From assembly GCF_026104355.1 (NCBI RefSeq), contig NZ_CP110535.1, positions 2,852,001 through 2,916,000 on the forward strand: a DNA stretch of 64,000 nt, read 5' to 3'. Source of the DNA: Halomonas sp. BDJS001. Lineage in GTDB: Bacteria > Pseudomonadota > Gammaproteobacteria > Pseudomonadales > Halomonadaceae. A model generated the notes under the pieces. That model saw only the letters and a list, made by a program, of their open reading frames with translations. It was not told the DNA's origin and made no database searches. Positions 9,375 to 19,606 of this stretch are shown in pieces. Both the position numbers and the translations under genes were made by a program. Each line of letters starts with the position of its first letter. The stretch's first letter is position 1.

Positions 9375-9845
9375 TCATTGGATGTCCCAACACATAATGT
9401 GTTGAGGCCCCGCGGCCCCACCCAGGTACTGCTCACCTGTCTTATGAAAGCCCGCCTTTTGGTAACAGGTGTATGCCGCTGGGTTCTTGGCGTTCACCGT
9501 CAGGTAGATTCGGGGGTAATTCGCATAGTTTTCTTTTAGGTAGGGAAACAGCGCTTTTACCGCCAACGTTCCAAACCCTCTACCCTGCTGCTTGGCGTCA
9601 ATAAGAAACGTGCGTAAGCCTATGCTGCCTGCCGTACAAAAATCATAGCTCTCAGCGTAGGCTATATCGATTTTAAAGCATCCAATCACTTGGTCATCGT
9701 GCTTAATCACATGCAGGTGCGTCGCCTCGTTTTTATCAGCGAGAAACTCCTTAGCGGTGCCCACAAACTTCACCTGATCATCGTGCACTGCGATACTGCG
9801 CACCTCGGTGATTTCCGATACATTAAGTTTTTCCAGCTTGATCAT
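9375..9845 (-). CDS. GNAT-family N-acetyltransferase
   Basis: 156-aa single-domain acetyltransferase. The acetyl-CoA pyrophosphate-binding motif A is seen as QQGRGFGTLA in the middle, followed by the NPAAYTCYQKAGF segment typical of motif B. Substrate unknown. It is a lone gene between the Fic and DinB genes on the same strand, with gaps of 60 and 137 bp, so an operon is uncertain. Confidence 0.82.
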   Translation of the reverse strand: MIKLEKLNVSEITEVRSIAVHDDQVKFVGTAKEFLADKNEATHLHVIKHDDQVIGCFKIDIAYAESYDFCTAGSIGLRTFLIDAKQQGRGFGTLAVKALFPYLKENYANYPRIYLTVNAKNPAAYTCYQKAGFHKTGEQYLGGAAGPQHIMCWDIQ

Positions 9846-9982
9846 CTAGTGTTCGCAGCTATTGTAAGTAATGTGACACCTTTCAATGTAAGTCACCGCT
9901 ATCAAGACTCTTCAGTATACATATATCTAATACGTCTGGGCTTTCTCTCTTTACCGTTTCCTACCATAAAAGTGGTTAAACA

Positions 9983-10528
9983 TCATATTGAAGTCTCCTC
10001 CGGAATCAGCGCCAGCAGATCGGTGACGCCAATATCTACACCGGCTTGGGAGAATAAAGTAGATGCCTGCCCCCGGTGGTGAGTTTGGTGATTGAAGAAA
10101 TGAACGATCAGGCTTGAGTAGCGCCGTTTTGAGGCCACTCCTTTTGTATTGTGATAACTCAGCGTGGTACTCAAATCGTCGTCTGTCAGCGCCGCTACCC
10201 AGTTAATAATCACGGTATCTAGCCATTGGCGATGCGCTTTCAACCCCTCCAAGTCATCAAAGAGAGACTGATCAAGGCGCTTTGGCGCAGGTAGTGCCAC
10301 CATTACCTCAAGTGTTCTTGCGGAAGAGGAGGCATGTGTGGCAAACCGTTTGAGCCAAATAGTGTCAGCTACCGCGATGTGATTCAGTGTGCCAAAAATC
10401 GAGCCGAAGAAGGCGCCACGCTCTTCAGTCAGTTCAGAGGCGCCCAGCTTACCGGCGGCATCATAGAGTTTAGCGTTCATCCACTGGTTATAAGTGGCCA
10501 ACTGTTCGAAGTGTAGTTGAAGTGTCAT
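9983..10528 (-). CDS. DinB-family protein (putative metal-dependent hydrolase or transferase)
   Basis: 181-aa four-helix-bundle protein of the DinB/YfiT superfamily. The likely metal-binding histidines are His50 (TLNHIAVAD), His147 and His151 (FNHQTHHRGQ), the usual triad arrangement. Some members are thiol-dependent transferases; no specific substrate can be read here. The ATG at 10528 sits at the conserved N-terminus. Confidence 0.82.
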   Translation of the reverse strand: MTLQLHFEQLATYNQWMNAKLYDAAGKLGASELTEERGAFFGSIFGTLNHIAVADTIWLKRFATHASSSARTLEVMVALPAPKRLDQSLFDDLEGLKAHRQWLDTVIINWVAALTDDDLSTTLSYHNTKGVASKRRYSSLIVHFFNHQTHHRGQASTLFSQAGVDIGVTDLLALIPEETSI

Positions 10529-10596
10529 GCGTTAAGACCTTTCCTTATCAAAAGCAGCATCCATTTAGAACGTTGGAATCTGGGCGAAGAGCAGTA

Positions 10597-11328
10597 TTAC
10601 CGCCCGCCTGCCACATCAATAAATGATCCCGTTACATAAGAAGCTTCGTCCGACAGCAGCCAAGCGATGGTATTAGCCACTTCTTCAGCGCTACCGCCAC
10701 GCTGCATAGGAATTTGGGGAGCTAAACGATCAACCCGCCCAGGTTCTCCACTATCGGCATGCATATCAGTGTAGATAAAACCGGGACGAACGGCGTTAAC
10801 ACGAATCCCCGAACCCGCCACTTCACGTGACAACCCCTTGGTTAAGGTGTCCATGGCACCTTTTGATGCAGCGTAGTCAACATATTCGAAGGGCGAGCCT
10901 GTTTGTGAGGCAAGCGATGAGACATTAACGATGGCACTACCTGTAGGAAAGCGCCTGGCGGCTTCTCTGGAGCAAAGAAAACAGCTGACCACGTTGCTAT
11001 TAAGCACTTGGTTGAAGCGCTCAAGGTCGATGTCCACCAGCTTGGATTGAGTAAACAGTATCCCTGCATTATTAACCAAATGCGTCACCTCGCCAAAGCG
11101 CTCCTCTGCTGCATCAAACAGGCGGATCACGTCAGCTTCACTGCTAACATCCGCTTGATGGGCAAACGCTCGGCCACCATTACGTACAATGGTATCAACC
11201 ACGCTATTCGCGCGATCCCTGTTCGCAAGATAGTTGACGCACACTGCATAGCCTTTAGTCGCCAGCAGTTTTGCAGTCGCAGCGCCTATACCCCGGCTTC
11301 CTCCCGTCACGATAACCACTTTCGTCAT
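10597..11328 (-). CDS. SDR-family oxidoreductase
   Basis: 243-aa short-chain dehydrogenase/reductase with all classical motifs: cofactor-binding TGGSRGIG (residues 8-15), NNAG (86-89), catalytic Ser138, and Tyr152-x3-Lys156. Such enzymes use NAD(P)H to reduce carbonyls or oxidise alcohols; the sequence resembles the FabG/glucose dehydrogenase branch but the substrate cannot be assigned. GAGGAG lies upstream of the ATG. It is divergent from the radical SAM gene. Confidence 0.88.
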   Translation of the reverse strand: MTKVVIVTGGSRGIGAATAKLLATKGYAVCVNYLANRDRANSVVDTIVRNGGRAFAHQADVSSEADVIRLFDAAEERFGEVTHLVNNAGILFTQSKLVDIDLERFNQVLNSNVVSCFLCSREAARRFPTGSAIVNVSSLASQTGSPFEYVDYAASKGAMDTLTKGLSREVAGSGIRVNAVRPGFIYTDMHADSGEPGRVDRLAPQIPMQRGGSAEEVANTIAWLLSDEASYVTGSFIDVAGGR

Positions 11329-11498
11329 GATGTCTCCTCGCTGGTGCTGTGTTCACAAACCCATTTATCAGATTAACCCCGTCATAGGGACTTGGGTAGC
11401 TTCATCGGAGCCACCTGCCGTCTTCCATAATTTACGGGCTATTGCTTTCTTGCCTTTTCACAACTACTGTATATAAAACCACCCAAGGAGGTGAACAG

Positions 11499-12581
11499 AT
11501 GGCATCTCTTGGCTCGCCTTTTCAGTCAGCTACCTATAAAGGTCGCGGGGCAACCTACGACCCGCACAATCGCTTTTCGCCTACCCACAGCGAGGCAGAA
11601 GACGACGGCTGGTGGCGAGAGGAAACGTCAACATCCATTGCCACCGAAATACGCGAAGAGGTAAGCAAAAGCGCGCTCTCCTGGAACAAATCACCGGATT
11701 TACCTTTTGACCGCTCGCTGAATCCCTATCGCGGCTGTGAGCACGGTTGCGTTTACTGCTACGCCCGTCCCTCTCACGCCTACTGGGATTTATCGCCAGG
11801 GCTGGATTTTGAAACCAAGTTGATTGCCCGCAGCGGTTTAGTGGAGCGGTTAACCGAAGAGCTTTGCAACCCCAACTACGTCTGCCGTCCTATTAACCTA
11901 TCCGGCAACACCGACTGCTATCAGCCGTTAGAAGCCACCTACCAAACCACCCGCCGCCTACTTGAATTGCTGCTGGAGTGCCGCCATCCGGTAACGCTGG
12001 TAACTAAAAGCACCTTAGTGCTGCGCGATTTAGAACTCCTGGCGGAAATGGCCGAGCACCGACTGGTACGCGTATTTGTCAGCTTGACCAGCCTGGATGC
12101 CAACTTGAAACGCACATTAGAGCCACGGGCGGCATCGCCTCAAGCACGCTTGCGAGCAATTCGTGAACTGAATACCGCGGGCATTCCCGTGGGTACGCTA
12201 ATTTCACCGGTGATTCCGGGGCTAACTGATCATGAAATCGAAAAGCTTTTGGAAGCCGCCAGCCGCGCAGGGGCGCGCACCGCCACATGGATGCTGCTGC
12301 GCTTACCCTATGAAGTGGCGCCGCTATTTGAAGCCTGGTTAGAAGCCCACTACCCAGAGCGGGCGGCTAAAGTGATGAGCCTAATGCGCCAGTGCCGGGG
12401 TGGTAAGGCGTACGATGCCAAGTTTGGTAAACGCTTTCGCGGTGAAGGGGTATTTGCCGATTTAATCGCCCAGCGCTTTGCACGCGCCAGCCGCCAGTGG
12501 AAGTTGCAGGGTCGCACCGAGCAGGGCTTGAATACCCAGGATTTTCGCCCGCCACGAGCGCAACAGGATTTATTCATTTAA
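11499..12581 (+). CDS. PA0069-type radical SAM protein
   Basis: 360-aa protein with the radical SAM cluster motif Cys80-x3-Cys84-x2-Cys87 (CEHGCVYC), followed by YARPSHAY, characteristic of the spore-photoproduct-lyase-like COG1533 group. Its reaction is not established. The ATG at 11499 is chosen over an in-frame upstream TTG at 11442 because an ideal AAGGAGGTG (11485-11493) precedes it by five bases. The next gene follows 41 bp later on the same strand. Confidence 0.9.
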   Translation: MASLGSPFQSATYKGRGATYDPHNRFSPTHSEAEDDGWWREETSTSIATEIREEVSKSALSWNKSPDLPFDRSLNPYRGCEHGCVYCYARPSHAYWDLSPGLDFETKLIARSGLVERLTEELCNPNYVCRPINLSGNTDCYQPLEATYQTTRRLLELLLECRHPVTLVTKSTLVLRDLELLAEMAEHRLVRVFVSLTSLDANLKRTLEPRAASPQARLRAIRELNTAGIPVGTLISPVIPGLTDHEIEKLLEAASRAGARTATWMLLRLPYEVAPLFEAWLEAHYPERAAKVMSLMRQCRGGKAYDAKFGKRFRGEGVFADLIAQRFARASRQWKLQGRTEQGLNTQDFRPPRAQQDLFI

Positions 12582-12622
12582 GCTAAGCGGCAGATGCATA
12601 CATTAGCTGCGAAGGAAGCCAA

Positions 12623-12919
12623 ATGCCCGCGCTTAGCAAAACGAAATCGAGTTTTTACCGCCGTTTATACGTCGCCCATTTGATCGAACAAGGTGTCGCC
12701 AGCGTGCCTGCGTTAATTGAGGCCACCGGTATGCCCCGGCGCACCGCCCAGGATACGATCGCTTCCCTGGCAGAGTTGGATATCGAGTGTGTCTTTAGCA
12801 AAGATGACGGCGAGCGACACAACATTGGCCGCTACCAGATACGTAATTGGGGCGCGATTGATCCTCGCTGGGTGACCACACACGCCAAACGGCTAAAGCA
12901 GGCGCTAGGCTATTCGTAA
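12623..12919 (+). CDS. Winged helix-turn-helix protein (HTH_43 type)
   Basis: 98-aa small protein with a winged-helix fold: SVPALIEATGMPRRTAQDTI forms the likely recognition helix-turn-helix, and the rest matches the HTH_43 family of single-domain proteins. Probably DNA-binding; target unknown. It follows the radical SAM gene closely and is likely cotranscribed. GAAGGAAG precedes the start. Confidence 0.75.
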   Translation: MPALSKTKSSFYRRLYVAHLIEQGVASVPALIEATGMPRRTAQDTIASLAELDIECVFSKDDGERHNIGRYQIRNWGAIDPRWVTTHAKRLKQALGYS

Positions 12920-12942
12920 TAAGAGCGATTTAATCCGACCAT

Positions 12943-15129
12943 TTAAGTATCATCGCCTGACTCTGCCCAGGCCAGCCGTGCAGCATTAAGGGTAACCGTC
13001 AGCGAGCTTGCTGCCATGGCGAGCACCGCGATTAGCGGGGGTATTGCCATCACGACCACCAAACCGAGCGCCAGAGTATTATAGAGCGCCGAAAAGAACA
13101 GGTTTTGAGCCATGATGCGCCGGGTGCGTTGGGCAATGCCAAGCAGTTTCACTACTCCGCCAATTCCTGGCGCCATAAGCTGGGCAGCAGCCCCCTCCCG
13201 GGCGGCCTCGCTGGCACTCAGTGGCGCGATACCCACATCTGCTGCGGCCAGGCTCAAGGTATCGTTTAAGCCATCCCCCACGTAAAGCGTTGGCGATGGT
13301 AGCCCCTGCAATAAACGCGCTTTGGCTTCCGGCGAGCGCTGGCCATAACAAGCTTCACGGGGAAGCCCCACGCGCTCGCCTAACCAACTCACCGCGCCCT
13401 GCCGGTCACCGCTAATCATCGCCACCAGATACCCTGACGCTAACAGATGTTTCACGCTGGGCTCGGCGTCGCCCACCGGTTGATCAGTGAGATAGAGCGT
13501 GGCGAGCCAACCCGCCCCATCGGCTATCACCACTTGAGAAGCAAAGGCCAATGCTGTGTCCTCCGCTTGATCAGGCAGCTCAATGCCCTGGCTAGCCAAC
13601 CAATGGGCACTGCCTACCATCAGCCATTCGCCGCTACTTAACTGCACGCGGCGCCCTTTCCCAGGCGCTTCGTTGACCTCTATGAACTGTTCAGGTGGCC
13701 GATCGCCTGGGTGACTCGCCCAGCGAGCGAGCGCCTGTGCTAAGGGGTGTTCGCTGCCCGCAACGGCGGCGCTGAACTTGCGTTGTAACATATGTTCATC
13801 AACACCCTCACGCGCTTGCCAGTGAAGCACTGCGTGGCTACCGGTGGTCAGGGTACCGGTTTTATCCAGTGCGACCGAGCGAATACATGCCAGGGTTTCA
13901 AACGCGGCGGGGTCGCGCAGTGCAATCCCTTGCTGCATAGCCTGACCGCTCCCTGCCAGGCTTGCCAGCGGTACTGCAAGCCCGACGGCGCAGGGGCATG
14001 CCATAACTAAGACGGAAAGCGCGCGCACTAAGGCATCCTCCCAACCCAACCCGAATAACAGCGCTGTGGGCAGTGTCAGTAACGCGAGCCCTAGTGCTAG
14101 CGGGCTTAGCCAAGCGGCAAAACGATCAGCGAGCTTCTGCAGTTTACCTTTTTTGGCCTGATAGCGGCGCATTTCATCACACAGCCGATCCAACCGCCGC
14201 TGGCCTACCCCTGCACTGACCTGCATAACAATAGGCGTGGTACCCAGATAACGGCAGCCCGCGTATATCGTCTGCCCTGCTTGAAAATGTCGCGGCACGC
14301 TTTCTCCAGTCAGTGAGGCGGTGTCGATCCAGCCGGGCTCTTCAAGGGAGCCGTCGAGAGCCACCATCGCACCGGGCGCTAGCTCAACGCGCATTCCCGT
14401 GTTCACGTCATCTACGGGCAGCGATATCCAGGCTTCCTCTTGCCAAGCAGTGATCTTCACGTCCGGCAGCGTCAGGGCATCCAATGCTTTTAACCCCCGA
14501 TGGCGACACAGCGTTTCCACCAGCCGCCCAACGAGTAAAAGCACGATCAGCATTACCGCCGTATCAAAGTAGACCTCTGCAGAGCCGCGCCATAGCAGCC
14601 ATACCGACACTGTCACCGCGCCAATAACACCAAGGCTGACAAGCACATCCATACCGGGGCGCTTGGCGTGCAGCGTGCGCCACCCAGCCCGGTAAAACGG
14701 CACGCCAGCAAACAGCACAACGGGCAGTGAAAACGCCCCTGAAACCCAAGCGACTACCTGCTCAACCTGCTCGCTTGGCAGCGCACCGGCATAGATCAGT
14801 AGGGAAGCCAGCATCGTCCACATGCCGAACAACGAGCCGACCATTAGTCTAAGCGTTAAGTAGCGGCTCTCCTCTTCTAAACGCGCATGGGCGTCCGCCA
14901 CCGGCTCAAGCTCCGTCAGTCGGTAGCCCAGACGTTTAACCTTTGCAGCGAGATTCGAGAGCTGGGTAGCGGCAGACGTGCCGCTGATGCAAAGCGTTGC
15001 GCTTGGGTAGTGCACGCTAACCTCATGCACCCCTTCAAGCCGCTTCAGCGAGCCCTCCACGGCTAGGGCGCAACTGGTGCACCACATACCGTGGAGGGTA
15101 TAGAGCTTTTCCGCGTTGGCGCCAGCCAT
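12943..15129 (-). CDS. Copper-type P-type ATPase (CcoI/FixI-like)
   Basis: 728-aa inner-membrane heavy-metal pump. In order: N-terminal metal-binding HMA domain with Cys17-x2-Cys20 (GMWCTSCAL), about eight membrane helices, the ion-path CPC motif (MACPCAVGLAVPL), phosphorylation motif DKTGT, the HP motif of heavy-metal pumps (GSEHPLAQ) and the hinge GDGLNDT. The position at the end of the caa3 oxidase cluster suggests copper supply for oxidase assembly, as for CcoI. The ATG at 15129 lies five bases after the upstream stop; a GTG at 15138 overlapping that stop is an alternative. Either way translation is coupled to the preceding gene. Confidence 0.9.
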   Translation of the reverse strand: MAGANAEKLYTLHGMWCTSCALAVEGSLKRLEGVHEVSVHYPSATLCISGTSAATQLSNLAAKVKRLGYRLTELEPVADAHARLEEESRYLTLRLMVGSLFGMWTMLASLLIYAGALPSEQVEQVVAWVSGAFSLPVVLFAGVPFYRAGWRTLHAKRPGMDVLVSLGVIGAVTVSVWLLWRGSAEVYFDTAVMLIVLLLVGRLVETLCRHRGLKALDALTLPDVKITAWQEEAWISLPVDDVNTGMRVELAPGAMVALDGSLEEPGWIDTASLTGESVPRHFQAGQTIYAGCRYLGTTPIVMQVSAGVGQRRLDRLCDEMRRYQAKKGKLQKLADRFAAWLSPLALGLALLTLPTALLFGLGWEDALVRALSVLVMACPCAVGLAVPLASLAGSGQAMQQGIALRDPAAFETLACIRSVALDKTGTLTTGSHAVLHWQAREGVDEHMLQRKFSAAVAGSEHPLAQALARWASHPGDRPPEQFIEVNEAPGKGRRVQLSSGEWLMVGSAHWLASQGIELPDQAEDTALAFASQVVIADGAGWLATLYLTDQPVGDAEPSVKHLLASGYLVAMISGDRQGAVSWLGERVGLPREACYGQRSPEAKARLLQGLPSPTLYVGDGLNDTLSLAAADVGIAPLSASEAAREGAAAQLMAPGIGGVVKLLGIAQRTRRIMAQNLFFSALYNTLALGLVVVMAIPPLIAVLAMAASSLTVTLNAARLAWAESGDDT

Positions 15130-15134
15130 GCCAC

Positions 15135-15500
15135 TCACAGACAAGGCGGAATGCCGATAATCGGCATTGCCGCAAACACAACACCCAAGGTAGAGAAAAG
15201 ATACAGCCCAGCGGACACCGAAGCATTGAAGCGCAGCCGCCCGACATGGCGCTTGGCCATCCGGCAACAGCCCACTGTTAACGCCGCCAGTAACGCAACT
15301 GCCAGGATACTGACTAGAAGCAGCATGGCATTCACTAGGTTAAAAACCCCTTGCTCGGGAGCAGGCGGCGCGACAGCACAGGCGACCGCATGCCCACCAT
15401 AAACCGCCACAAACCAGATACACCATAGCGTTAAACCAATAACGAAATGCAAAGGATGGGTGAGATGTAGGCGCTGCATTACGTTATTCGCAGTCGTCAT
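15135..15500 (-). CDS. Small membrane protein of the cta cluster, function unknown
   Basis: 121-aa protein with three hydrophobic segments (about residues 17-37, 55-80, 95-118) and several Cys residues (27, 42, 77, 78, 120). I do not recognise a named family. Its place between the oxidase subunit I/III gene and the copper ATPase, coupled to both by short spacing, suggests a role in oxidase assembly or stability. This is inference from position only. Confidence 0.65.
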   Translation of the reverse strand: MTTANNVMQRLHLTHPLHFVIGLTLWCIWFVAVYGGHAVACAVAPPAPEQGVFNLVNAMLLLVSILAVALLAALTVGCCRMAKRHVGRLRFNASVSAGLYLFSTLGVVFAAMPIIGIPPCL

Positions 15501-15504
15501 CAGC

Positions 15505-18043
15505 TTAGCTCCCTATTATGCGTGGCAGTACCGCGAGCGCGCCCACCAGTATCCAGAACGTCACCAGGTTATAGCGCCACCACTGGGCAACCACGGCGGG
15601 CTCGAAAGGCGCATGGGCACCGACATAGCCATAACCCACCCGCAGGCCCTGAAGCAGGGTAAGAACGGCGCCTAAACCACCGTGTAGCAGCGCATAGGCC
15701 AACCCAACCATAATAACTGCATCATGGGAGGTCTCGGTCACCGCCAGGTTTGCACTCAGCAGCACCCACAGCGTTATCGCTACCTGCACAAAGCCTAGGG
15801 CACTGATGCCATACATGCCCACTGCCAGCCCCGCATCCTTACCCTGGCGCAAACCGCGAATAAGTTTTCGAAAATTCCCGTGCCCGCGGTTAGCACTGCC
15901 CCGGCAAGGATCATTCCCAGCAAGGAGAGCGGTGAAGACTCGGGCATCTGCCACTCTGGCGATACCGTCCATAAATAGAACCATCCAAAGAGATAGGAGA
16001 GGAAGAACGAGCCATTAGCGAGTAGCGTGATCGACATCGCCCATAGGCCTGGGCCATCCATGGTACGCGAGTGCAGCGGTGGATCGCCGGGAGCAACCTC
16101 GGCATCCGGGGCGGCTTTTGGATGCGCCCCGTTCTCCCACGACCAGCGCAGCAGAAATAGCCCAGCGATAATCACCGCAATGCCCGCCAAGGGATAAAGG
16201 CGCGTTAGCAGGCTAATACAGACGACCGCCAGCGCCATGGCAGCAAACAGCGGCCACCATGAGTTACCTGGCAGGTGAATGATTTCACGCACTTTGCCGG
16301 TTATCGGGTCGCTGCCCCACATTTCCCGGCGGCCGTGAGTCGCCACTGCCAGGCTATGCTGTCCTTCAGCCATGGTGCGGGGCAGGTCGGGATTATCCCA
16401 GAGCGGATGACGCGTCTCGACGTTGGGTAGGCTGACAAAGTTATAGGCGCTAGGCGGCATGCTGTTAGCCCACTCAAGAGTGTCAGCATTCCAGGGGTTA
16501 TGCTTAGCGGGTTTGCCAAAACGGAAATGCAGCGCAAAATCGAGCAGCACCATGGCAATCCCCGCCGACATAATAAAGCTACTCATGGATGAGAGCAGGT
16601 TGAAAATATCCCAACCCATGCCCGTTTCATAGGAGTAAACCCGCCGCGGCATACCCAGCAGGCCTGTCCAGTGCATGATTAAGAAGGTGCCGTTAAAGCC
16701 CAAAAAGGTAAGCCAAAAGCCCCATTTGCCCAGGGTTTCAGACGGCATCCGCCCTGAAAACAGCGGCAGCCAGTAGTAGAGCCCGGCAATCAGGGGGAAG
16801 AACATTCCGCCCACCAACACATAGTGCATATGCGCTACGACAAAGTGAGTGTCGTGCACCTGCCAGTTAAACGGCACCAGCGCCAGCATCACCCCGGTTA
16901 AGCCGCCACACACAAAGATAATCAGAAAGCCCATGATCCACAGCATCGGCAGTTTCATCTTGGGCTTACCCAGCCATAGCGTGGCCAGCCACACAAACAC
17001 CTGAATCGCCGTGGGCACCGCCACCAGCATACTGGCGGCGGAGAAGAACGCCTGGGCCAGTTGAGGGATGCCCACAGTAAACATGTGGTGAACCCAAAGC
17101 CCAAAACTGATAAAGCCTGTCACGGCAATGGCAAACACCACCCAGCCATAGCCAACAATCGGACGGCCAGCAAACACCGGTATCAGCGTGGAGACTATGC
17201 CCGCTGCGGCAGAAAGATGATGTACACCTCGGGATGGCCAAATAGCCAAAAGAGGTGCTGCCAAAGAATTGGGTCGCCACCACCGGTCACTTCAAAAAAC
17301 GGCATCCCCACCGCGCGCTCAAGCTCCAGCAAAATACTGCCCAGAATCAGCGGCGGGAAGCCCACCACGATCATCAGCGCCATGGCGAGGATATACCAGG
17401 CAAATAGCGGCATTTTGTGCAGCGCCATACCCTGGGTGCGGGTACGCAGTATTGAAACCACCAGTTCAACCCCGGCAGAGAGCGCGGAGATCTCAACAAA
17501 CGTAATCCCCAGCAGCCAGAAATCCGAGCCCAACCCCGGTGAGTATTCGCTACCGCTCAGCGGGGTATACATAAACCAGCCGCTATTCGGCGCCATCTCC
17601 AGCACCAAACTAAACGACAAAATAATGCCGCCAAACAGATAGCACCAGTAGCCCAGCGACGTTAACCGGGGGCAGACCAGATCCCGGGCGCCGATCATCT
17701 TGGGGATCATATAAATCGCCAACCCTTCCAGCATGGGGATGGCGAACAGGAACATCATCACCGTGCCATGCATGGTGGTGACCTGGCTATAGATATCCGG
17801 CGACATAAAGTCTTGATCAGGCAGCGCCAACTGGGTGCGCACCAGCATGGCCAACAGGCCACCAACCAAGAAGAACACCATCCCGGTGACCATAAACCGT
17901 AGGCCGAGCGTGGTGTGGTTAACAATGGTGAGGGCTTTCAAGCCACGCGGGTTACCCCATATCTCGTGCAAGTCACTGTGCAGTTGATGGGGGCCTTTGA
18001 TGTTATCACCTTCGGGTGTCGCTTCACGGTTGATAGTGGTCAT
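15505..18043 (-). CDS. ctaD: Fused cytochrome c oxidase subunit I+III (CtaD-CtaE), broken by two single-base deletions
   Basis: Haem-copper terminal oxidase core, about 846 aa when two lost bases are restored. The N-terminal subunit I part has MHGTVMMFLFAIP, the HPEVY of the Tyr-His site, VHHMF of CuB and the haem ligands THFVVAHMHY; the C-terminal third matches subunit III (SWENGAHP..., PFEPAVVAQWWRYNLVTFW). The frame shifts near 17206-17210, just after HPEVYIIFLP, and again near 15871-15874 (AAAA run), each explained by one missing base. The starting ATG overlaps the ctaC stop (ATGA). Restoring both bases gives one uninterrupted frame, so a base-calling error is more likely than a pseudogene. 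Confidence 0.85.
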
Positions 18044-19083
18044 GGGGTGAGCGTCTCCAGCCAAGCACCCAGGCTCTCCAAGGTGGCCGTCTCAACATCA
18101 TCGTGGGGCGGCATTTTGTTGCCCGGCTTTAAAACTTGATGGTGCTGTAGCCAGCGGGTTACCGCCCCCTCCTCCATGGCCATAATCCCCGCCCCCAGAC
18201 TTGTCCGGCTGCCAAGATCAGACAGATCCGGCCCCTCCCCACCCGAGGAGAGTCCCGCTACCCGATGGCAGCTCGCGCAATGGGTCATAAAGGCCTCCCT
18301 GGCCGGTTCATGCTGTTGGTCGTTTTCCGCTAGCGCCGATAGCTCGTCAATTTGACGATCAGCCAGCCAAGCCTCGTACTCGTCGCGCTCGACGGCTTCT
18401 ACATAGAGCTGCATTTGGGCATGCTGGGCACCGCAAAACTCGGCACACTGAGCGCCAAATACCGCCGGTTCATCCGCTTCCAAGCGGATCTTATTAACCC
18501 GCCCAGGAATCATATCGATCTTCCCGCCCAGGCGAGGCACCCAGAAGGCGTGAATAACGTCCGCACCGGTAACGTGAAAATCGACCGGTTCTCCCGCAGG
18601 CATAATGAGCTGATTAGCGGTCACCACCTCGCCTCCTTCCGCGCCTGGGTAGCGCACTTCCCACCACCACTGATGGCCAATCACTTCAATCACCTCCGGC
18701 GGCTCTCCCAGTGGCAACGCTAAAAGTCGCTGTCCCGTGGGCACCCCGAAGGCTAGTAGCGCGGTAATACTCGCCACCGGCAGCACAATGCCCCCGCCAA
18801 TAATCCAGCGGCGGGCTATTTTTCGCTCCTCCGCAGGGGTGCGCGTTACGTCTTTGCGCTTGAAGGTATACAGCCAAAAAGCCGTGACCAGCACTAAAAC
18901 CACGGTGCTAAAACTCAGCATTACCCACCAGATCATCGCCACGTCTCGCGCGGCCTGACCTGCCGGGTCTAGAATAGACTTATCCCCTGCGCAACCGGCT
19001 AGCAATAGGCTGGCTAACATCGCTAGCGGTGTGCCAAGCGATTTGACCCTCTGCAGCGTTAAGCGTTGAATACATAGGCTCAT
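18040..19083 (-). CDS. ctaC: Cytochrome c oxidase subunit II with fused cytochrome c (caa3 type)
   Basis: 347-aa membrane-anchored electron-entry subunit. It begins with a lipoprotein signal (LLLAGC), then two membrane helices, then the cupredoxin domain with the CuA ligands (GAQCAEFCGAQHAQM) and finally a cytochrome c domain with CASCH and the distal Met in NKMPPHDD. The fused haem domain defines the caa3 type. The ATG at 19083 is chosen: the frame stays open upstream to a TTG at 19602, but that stretch is antisense to the DUF2231 gene and reads as low-complexity Gln/Asn sequence. Confidence 0.93.
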   Translation of the reverse strand: MSLCIQRLTLQRVKSLGTPLAMLASLLLAGCAGDKSILDPAGQAARDVAMIWWVMLSFSTVVLVLVTAFWLYTFKRKDVTRTPAEERKIARRWIIGGGIVLPVASITALLAFGVPTGQRLLALPLGEPPEVIEVIGHQWWWEVRYPGAEGGEVVTANQLIMPAGEPVDFHVTGADVIHAFWVPRLGGKIDMIPGRVNKIRLEADEPAVFGAQCAEFCGAQHAQMQLYVEAVERDEYEAWLADRQIDELSALAENDQQHEPAREAFMTHCASCHRVAGLSSGGEGPDLSDLGSRTSLGAGIMAMEEGAVTRWLQHHQVLKPGNKMPPHDDVETATLESLGAWLETLTP

Positions 19084-19119
19084 CCCTTGAATGACTTTTT
19101 CTGCCCACAGGAAGTGACC

Positions 19120-19581
19120 ATGGCAAAACCTCGTCAACGCTCGATTAAAAGCCGCGCCTCCCTCGCCGGCCATCCGCTTCATCCCGTGATGATCCACTTT
19201 CCCGTCGCGGCTCTGATGGCGCTGGTAGCAAGCGATATAGGTTTCCTGCTGAGCGGCGATCCCTTCTGGCTGCGCGCCAGCTTGTGGCTGGCCGGTGTCG
19301 GCGCATTTGGGGGCTGGATTGCCAGCACGGCGGGGATTATCGATCTGGTTACCGTGCCGCGCATTCGCCGTCTGATTACCGGCTGGAGCCACGCTATTGT
19401 CGCGGTGGTTATGCTCTCGTTGGCGTCGCTGAACTGGCTGCTGCGCTTCAACGACCCCAGCGCCATTCTGCCCTGGGGGTTGGCCGTCTCGCTGGTCACC
19501 GCCGCGCTGATCGCCCTGGCAGGCTGGCTGGGCGGCCAACTGGTGTATGAACACGCGGTGGGTGTCGAGGTTGAGGATTAA
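19120..19581 (+). CDS. DUF2231 membrane protein
   Basis: 153-aa protein with four predicted membrane helices, starting with the family motif HPLHPVMIHFPVA. DUF2231 proteins often lie beside oxidase and cytochrome clusters; the biochemical role is unknown. It is divergent from ctaC with only 36 bp between the starts, so the two promoters must overlap the coding starts. The ATG at 19120 (AGGAAG upstream) is preferred to a TTG at 19087. Confidence 0.85.
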   Translation: MAKPRQRSIKSRASLAGHPLHPVMIHFPVAALMALVASDIGFLLSGDPFWLRASLWLAGVGAFGGWIASTAGIIDLVTVPRIRRLITGWSHAIVAVVMLSLASLNWLLRFNDPSAILPWGLAVSLVTAALIALAGWLGGQLVYEHAVGVEVED

Positions 19582-19606
19582 CGCTAATACGTTAAAAGTC
19601 ATAGTG

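Noticed and set aside
19084-19602. N-terminal extension of ctaC to 520 aa
   Set aside because: The extension is antisense to the DUF2231 gene and Gln/Asn/Arg-rich; the lipoprotein signal right after the ATG at 19083 fixes the start.
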